This document shows, one piece after another, positions 27,875-32,345 of a stretch of 32,345 nt of DNA; position 1 is the first letter of the stretch; every line of letters starts with the position of its first letter. The notes below the pieces were generated by a model, which saw only the letters and a program-made list of their open reading frames with translations, ran no database searches and was not told where the DNA came from. The stretch lies in the NCBI GenBank assembly GCA_023266635.1, contig JAHFPU010000006.1, positions 1 to 32,345 on the forward strand, given 5' to 3'. The DNA comes from Sphingobium sp. (lineage in GTDB: Bacteria > Pseudomonadota > Alphaproteobacteria > Sphingomonadales > Sphingomonadaceae). Position numbers and translations under genes: made by a program.

Positions 27875-27936
27875 ACGCAGGATGATAGAGCCGTCTCCGG
27901 CCCGCTCCTGCTACTCGCCATGGGAACTGCGCATTC

Positions 27937-28752
27937 ATGCTGATCCGCGCCGGATATGAGATCGTTTTTGATACGCAGACGCCTACCGCGATGCTGGCGC
28001 TGCTCACCATTCACCCATCACGCAACAAGGACTTGCGGACACCGCATCGCATTCAGGTCTCGCCAGACATCCCCATGTATAACTACACCGATATCTTCGG
28101 GAACAGTTGCACACGCCTGACCATGCCGGCGGGCGGCATGACGCTCTCGACCGACTTCGTGATATCCGATGATGGCGAACCGGATGTCCGGGCACCCGAC
28201 GGCCCGCAAATGCCGGTGGAGGAACTGCCGGATGACGTGCTGATCTACCTGCTCGCCAGCCGTTACTGCGAGACCGATCGGCTAATGCAGATCGCGTGGG
28301 GACAATTTGGCGGCATTATGTCCGCACGGGATCGTGTGGAGGCGATTGTCGACTTTGCCCACAAACATATCAGCTTCGGATATGAGCATGCGCGCGTCGA
28401 CCGCACGGCGTGGAACGGCTACGAAGAGCAGGTCGGCGTCTGCCGGGACTTCGCCCATCTGGCTGTCACACTATGCCGCTGCATGAATATTCCGGCTCGC
28501 TACTGCACCGGCTATCTGGGCGATATCGGCATCCCGCCGGTGGACGCGCCGATGGACTTCAGCGCCTGGTTTCAGGTCTATGTCGATGGCGCATGGTACA
28601 TCTATGACGCGCGGCACAATTTCCCCAGGATCGGGCGGATATTGATGGCCTGCGGTCGGGACGCCACCGATACGGCCCTGACCACCGCCTTCGGCACGGC
28701 CGTCCTGACATCTTTCAAGGTCCATACCGACGAAGTGACGACCTTACCTTAG
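27937..28752 (+). CDS. transglutaminase-like family protein
   Basis: Catalytic-type motifs EEQVGVCRDFAHLAVTLCRCMNIPARYCTGYLG and SAWFQVYVDGAWYIYDARHN. Confidence 0.92.
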   Translation: MLIRAGYEIVFDTQTPTAMLALLTIHPSRNKDLRTPHRIQVSPDIPMYNYTDIFGNSCTRLTMPAGGMTLSTDFVISDDGEPDVRAPDGPQMPVEELPDDVLIYLLASRYCETDRLMQIAWGQFGGIMSARDRVEAIVDFAHKHISFGYEHARVDRTAWNGYEEQVGVCRDFAHLAVTLCRCMNIPARYCTGYLGDIGIPPVDAPMDFSAWFQVYVDGAWYIYDARHNFPRIGRILMACGRDATDTALTTAFGTAVLTSFKVHTDEVTTLP

Positions 28753-28813
28753 AAATTTTTGCGTTCTCAACGGCTTGCGGGGAACCAGTTCGTCTTTCGA
28801 GCGATTAACCGAA

Positions 28814-28954
28814 ATGACCGACATGGAACGCCTCACCGCCGCCGCGCGAAACTATCGCAAGCTTGCTGGCCGGATGCCGCTCGGGCGATCGCGCAAGGCG
28901 CTGCTGGAACTGGCGACGGAATGCGAATTAAAGTCGATCTCCAACCGCGCCTGA
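28814..28954 (+). CDS. 46-aa hypothetical protein
   Basis: MTDMERLTAAARNYRKLAGRMPLGRSRKALLELATECELKSISNRA*; GC3-rich codons; below the ORF-track size cut-off. Confidence 0.5.
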   Translation: MTDMERLTAAARNYRKLAGRMPLGRSRKALLELATECELKSISNRA

Positions 28955-28989
28955 TCTGACTTATGACAGTGAGGAACGCCAACAGGCGT

Positions 28990-29289
28990 TCAGCGCGCCC
29001 GCCGTCCATGGTGTGGAAAGGCCACCACATTGTCGTTCGAAGCATAGCTTTCCGCACCATTCTTCGCCGAACTGTGCTGAAACGCGGCGAAAGCTGCCCA
29101 ATCCGTTGCAAATGCGGCGTCAGATATCGTCGCTTTGCCCTGGGCGTTTATGACGGTGAGCTTCCAGCCGCCGCCTTCATAGGGGCGAAAGATGACCACA
29201 TCCAGAAACACGCCATCCAGCGTGATGCGCTGCGACAGGCCTGAATAGACATAGCGTTGGTTGGAATGCTGCGCGGCGCGGCGGTACAT
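28990..29289 (-). CDS. hypothetical protein (~99 aa)
   Basis: ORF with ATG 29289 (track uses TTG 29292); YSGLSQRITLDGVFLDVVIFRPYEGGGWKLTVIN looks like a folded domain. Confidence 0.6.
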   Translation of the reverse strand: MYRRAAQHSNQRYVYSGLSQRITLDGVFLDVVIFRPYEGGGWKLTVINAQGKATISDAAFATDWAAFAAFQHSSAKNGAESYASNDNVVAFPHHGRRAR

Positions 29290-29414
29290 CAATTAAGGCT
29301 CTGCTCTTCAAAGGAAATATGCGCCATGACGCGCCGGACAGCCGCGACCGCTCCCCCCGCCGCCGTCAGCAGCAGGGATGCGATCGCCAACAAAGTGAAA
29401 TCACCCTCATCCAT
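29289..29414 (-). CDS. 41-aa small single-TM ORF, translationally coupled to 28990-29289
   Basis: MDEGDFTLLAIASLLLTAAGGAVAAVRRVMAHISFEEQSLN*; TGATG stop/start overlap with next gene. Confidence 0.5.
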   Translation of the reverse strand: MDEGDFTLLAIASLLLTAAGGAVAAVRRVMAHISFEEQSLN

Positions 29415-29534
29415 AGTCCGGTAACGCTTTGGAAACCAATTGTTCCCCTATTAACCATAGAATCCTGCAAATAAAAAGAGTCCCCAATCATCCACACACT
29501 TCGCCGACAATATCGGACGCCCAAAACCGCTGGA

Positions 29535-31229
29535 TTACGGCGCTTTTGACGCGGTCACCTCATCCCCGATGAGCGCAGGCGGAACGATCCCCGCCGCAAT
29601 GATCTTGGCGAATGCCTCCCCGACCACGAACGGCTTCCCAGCCCGGTCCGCCTGCTGCGAGGCGTCAGCAATCAAGCGATCCAGTTGCAGCTTTCCAAGC
29701 ACATAGCTCGGCCCATATCCCGGTTGGCGCAAATATAGCAGCTGCTCGAAACCGACCAGCGGACTGTCCGGATCCGACCAATGGCGCGGCGTCCATTCGG
29801 CATGAAACTTCCCAGCCCGCGCCAGATCCATCTCATTGGCCTGAACGTAGAGAGAAGCGAGCCCCCGCGCCGCGCGGTTCGCAAGCATGATCCAGACCAA
29901 TTCGCGACCATGTGGAATGTCGTCGTACAAGCCCGCCTGCATGACGATCTCTTCCATCGCCGTGGCGAAGCCTTCGGAACGGTCGGCGAATATATTGAAC
30001 AGCGGCGGCACCTGCCGGATCGGGCTGGACCGGGGCTCATGCTTCAGCCGCGCAAGTTCGATCCAGTGTGTCGCATGAGACAAGAGCGGCAAGGGATCGA
30101 GCGCGGTCCCATGATAGAAGAAGTTGCGATCGGCCGGTGCCACATACACGCCGGTTTGCGCCTCCATAGCTGCCCGGAAATACGGCTTGTCCGGTACAAG
30201 GCCCGTGGCCACTAGGAAGTCGTTGAACTTCGCGGTCTTCGCCTCCGCCATCTTCCGGTATGCGGCCGGATCGCTGATCTCGGCGATCGGCGGCAAGGCC
30301 CGGTTGCGCAGTTCCTCCAGCCGTAGCGACGCCAACGACCGATCCAGTTCGCGACGCAGCAACAGGACCTGCGCATCCCAATCATAGGGCGAAAGTTCTA
30401 CATGCGCGGCATACCAATTATAATTGTCTTTCCCCACGCCCGACGAACCGCTTTTCTTCTGCGCTTCGGACGCAACCCACGCAGCGAAATCATCGGTCGC
30501 CGCTTTCGCTGCGCGCACAGCCCGTCGCAGCGCAGGGCTTGCCCCGTCGAGAGTGGCTTTCCGCTTCCCTTCCAAGATCGTCATTGTCAGAGCGCCCTGA
30601 TCCAGCGCAGCCAGCGTCGCGCTTTGCTCCCTGAAGGCGCGATCACCATAAACCCAGAGATCGCGCGCGTTGCTTTCCGCAAGATTGACGCGCGCGGCCG
30701 ATAAAGTCGCGGGTATCGTGTTCATCAGTGTCGTCAGGCGACGGTCATCGGCCCGAGACAAGGGCCAGGAAAATCGGAACAGGTCAATGTTCGGACTGGC
30801 CGACGGCCCTTCATGCGCGGGAACGTCGCTCTCATCCGCAAATATGCTTTGGTAAAAGCTGGGATCGCGCGACCATGGCGACAGCACGCGCAGAAAGAAA
30901 TCGAAGCCATTCATCTCGGCCGCGATCAATCGGTAGTCGGTGATATCTGCGGCATTCCAGCCCTGTGTGTCGATGGCCTTCAAGCGCTCCTGATAGCGGG
31001 GCAATTCGGTAGCTTTTTTCGCCATCGCCGTCCGACTGTAATCGGGTACGCCATGCACCATGTGCGGCTCATCGAATGCCCGCCAATCTGAAAATAGCTT
31101 CAACAATGCCGCGTTGCCGGCAGACGCCTGTACCGAAGCGCTTGCGGGGGCCGGCTCGCTGGCAAGCGCTGGAACTTGCGAAATGCCAAGCAGCACAGTG
31201 CAAAATGCGATCGTGAAATCGGCGCGCAT
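29535..31229 (-). CDS. secreted DUF885-like protein
   Basis: Signal peptide MRADFTIAFCTVLLGISQVPALA; FADRSEGFATAMEEIVMQAGLYDD and LQLDRLIADA regions resemble DUF885 proteins. Confidence 0.75.
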   Translation of the reverse strand: MRADFTIAFCTVLLGISQVPALASEPAPASASVQASAGNAALLKLFSDWRAFDEPHMVHGVPDYSRTAMAKKATELPRYQERLKAIDTQGWNAADITDYRLIAAEMNGFDFFLRVLSPWSRDPSFYQSIFADESDVPAHEGPSASPNIDLFRFSWPLSRADDRRLTTLMNTIPATLSAARVNLAESNARDLWVYGDRAFREQSATLAALDQGALTMTILEGKRKATLDGASPALRRAVRAAKAATDDFAAWVASEAQKKSGSSGVGKDNYNWYAAHVELSPYDWDAQVLLLRRELDRSLASLRLEELRNRALPPIAEISDPAAYRKMAEAKTAKFNDFLVATGLVPDKPYFRAAMEAQTGVYVAPADRNFFYHGTALDPLPLLSHATHWIELARLKHEPRSSPIRQVPPLFNIFADRSEGFATAMEEIVMQAGLYDDIPHGRELVWIMLANRAARGLASLYVQANEMDLARAGKFHAEWTPRHWSDPDSPLVGFEQLLYLRQPGYGPSYVLGKLQLDRLIADASQQADRAGKPFVVGEAFAKIIAAGIVPPALIGDEVTASKAP

Positions 31230-31367
31230 GATCTCTCTCCTGTCGGCGGCTATGCCAAGCGGCGACGCTACCGGTTAAACCATGCGGGTCAATCCGTGTG
31301 CTTGCCATGGCTTGCATTCCGATGGCATAGGCAGCCGCTTCGAAGCTCGTGGCGCCGGAAAATCATC

Positions 31368-32345
31368 ATGACAAGCTCCGGCGCCGACGTGCTCGGCCTC
31401 GATTTCGGCACGACGAATAGTGTCGCATCACTCGTAAGCGCAGATTCTGCGCCAGATCTTGTCGAATTCTCTAATAATGGCGAAAGCAGCGCAGTCTTTC
31501 GCTCCGCCCTGTGTTTCTGGCACGATGATGACGTAAAGGGTGGCCTCGCGATTGAGGCGGGTCCGTGGGCGATCTCCGAATATCTGGAATATCCTCAGGA
31601 AAGCCGGTTCATCCAGTCGTTCAAGTCCGTCGCGGCCAGCGCAAATTTTGAGCATGCCTCCGTATTTGACAAGCGATTCAAGTTCGAAGACCTGGGTCGC
31701 ATATTCGTCGACAAGCTGATTGCGCATGCGGGGACCAGACTATCCGCGATCCCATCCCGTCTGATAGTGGGCCGGCCCGTCGAATATGCAGGAAGCCGCC
31801 CCGACCATGCGCTGGCACGTCAGCGCTATGACATGATGTTCGGACATCTGGGCGCCGATATCCACTATGTCTACGAGCCACTGGGCGCCGCGTTCAGCTA
31901 TGCGTCGCGTCTGACACATCCTGCGACGATATTGGTCGCCGACTTCGGCGGCGGCACAAGCGATTTTTCCGTGGTGAGAGTGGCCGCGCCGGGCGAGGCG
32001 CGCCGATGCATTCCCCTGGGCCATGCCGGTATCGGCATTGCCAGAGACCGTTTTGATTATCGCATCATCGACCGCCTCGTCCTACCAATGCTGGGCAAGG
32101 GCGGCAGCTATCGATCGTTCGACAAGATATTGGAAATCCCGCGCAGCTACTTCGCGGATTTTGCCGACTGGTCGCGGCTTGCCCTCATGCGAAACCGACG
32201 GACGATGGAGGAACTGGCGCGGCTACAGAAGAACGCCATCGATCCTGACGCCATCGGGCGCATGATCGCGGTGATCGAAAACGAACTGGGTTATCCGCTT
32301 TATGAGGCAGTCGGTCTACTCAAACGTACCTTGTCCAGCGAGGAA
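31368..32345 (+). CDS. Hsp70 family (YegD-like) protein, N-terminal part (runs off right edge)
   Basis: Manual translation from ATG 31368 is open for 326 codons: MTSSGADVLGLDFGTTNSVASLVS...VYEPLGAAFSYASRLTHPATILVADFGGGTSDFSVVRV...; absent from ORF track because it has no stop in the window. Confidence 0.88.
   Translation, partial: MTSSGADVLGLDFGTTNSVASLVSADSAPDLVEFSNNGESSAVFRSALCFWHDDDVKGGLAIEAGPWAISEYLEYPQESRFIQSFKSVAASANFEHASVFDKRFKFEDLGRIFVDKLIAHAGTRLSAIPSRLIVGRPVEYAGSRPDHALARQRYDMMFGHLGADIHYVYEPLGAAFSYASRLTHPATILVADFGGGTSDFSVVRVAAPGEARRCIPLGHAGIGIARDRFDYRIIDRLVLPMLGKGGSYRSFDKILEIPRSYFADFADWSRLALMRNRRTMEELARLQKNAIDPDAIGRMIAVIENELGYPLYEAVGLLKRTLSSEE

Noticed and set aside
28781-28805. GGAAC-N16-CGAT as another EcfG promoter
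   Set aside because: The -10 has a mismatch in the key GTT and lies only ~9 bp from the ATG of the 46-aa ORF.

Overview
The window is a high-GC alphaproteobacterial chromosome segment. Gene content suggests a sphingomonad (inference). It is mostly ordinary chromosomal genes, with no phage, IS transposase or CRISPR seen. Left to right it contains: the 5' part of a PrsK-like XrtA/PEP-CTERM histidine kinase and its sugar transferase (-); a small single-TM protein; an ScfR/RamB-type XRE regulator divergent from a 50-aa ORF; an RND tripartite efflux operon (-) divergent from an OmpR/EnvZ-type two-component pair (+); recF; a CHAP-domain protein; DUF3297; an Arg/Asp-rich secreted protein; typA/bipA; a 315-aa unknown; sthA; a telA/XpaC-like pair; small membrane ORFs; DUF4126; tRNA-Gln(CTG); ppx/gppA and rlmE; a repeat-rich intergenic region; a receiver-only response regulator; DUF1328; a transglutaminase-like protein; a DUF885-like protein; and the start of an Hsp70/YegD-like protein. 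Two real CDSs run off the window edges (1..1047 -, 31368..32345 +) and are missing from the ORF track. The most interesting signals are non-coding or small: a symmetric four-half-site operator (ATTGT-3-ATTGT-2-ACAAT-3-ACAAT); a ~30-bp motif shared by two promoters; GTATC repeats at exact 10-bp phasing upstream of the efflux regulator; three EcfG-type (GGAAC-N16/17-[C/G]GTT) promoters; a ~193-bp nested inverted-repeat element; a two-copy REP-like family, one copy carrying (GA)18; and a telA / XpaC-like / hydrophobic-ORF series in one frame separated only by TAG codons. I did not find a clearly new multi-gene system. The telA series and the ScfR-like/small-ORF divergon are the best candidates for follow-up.
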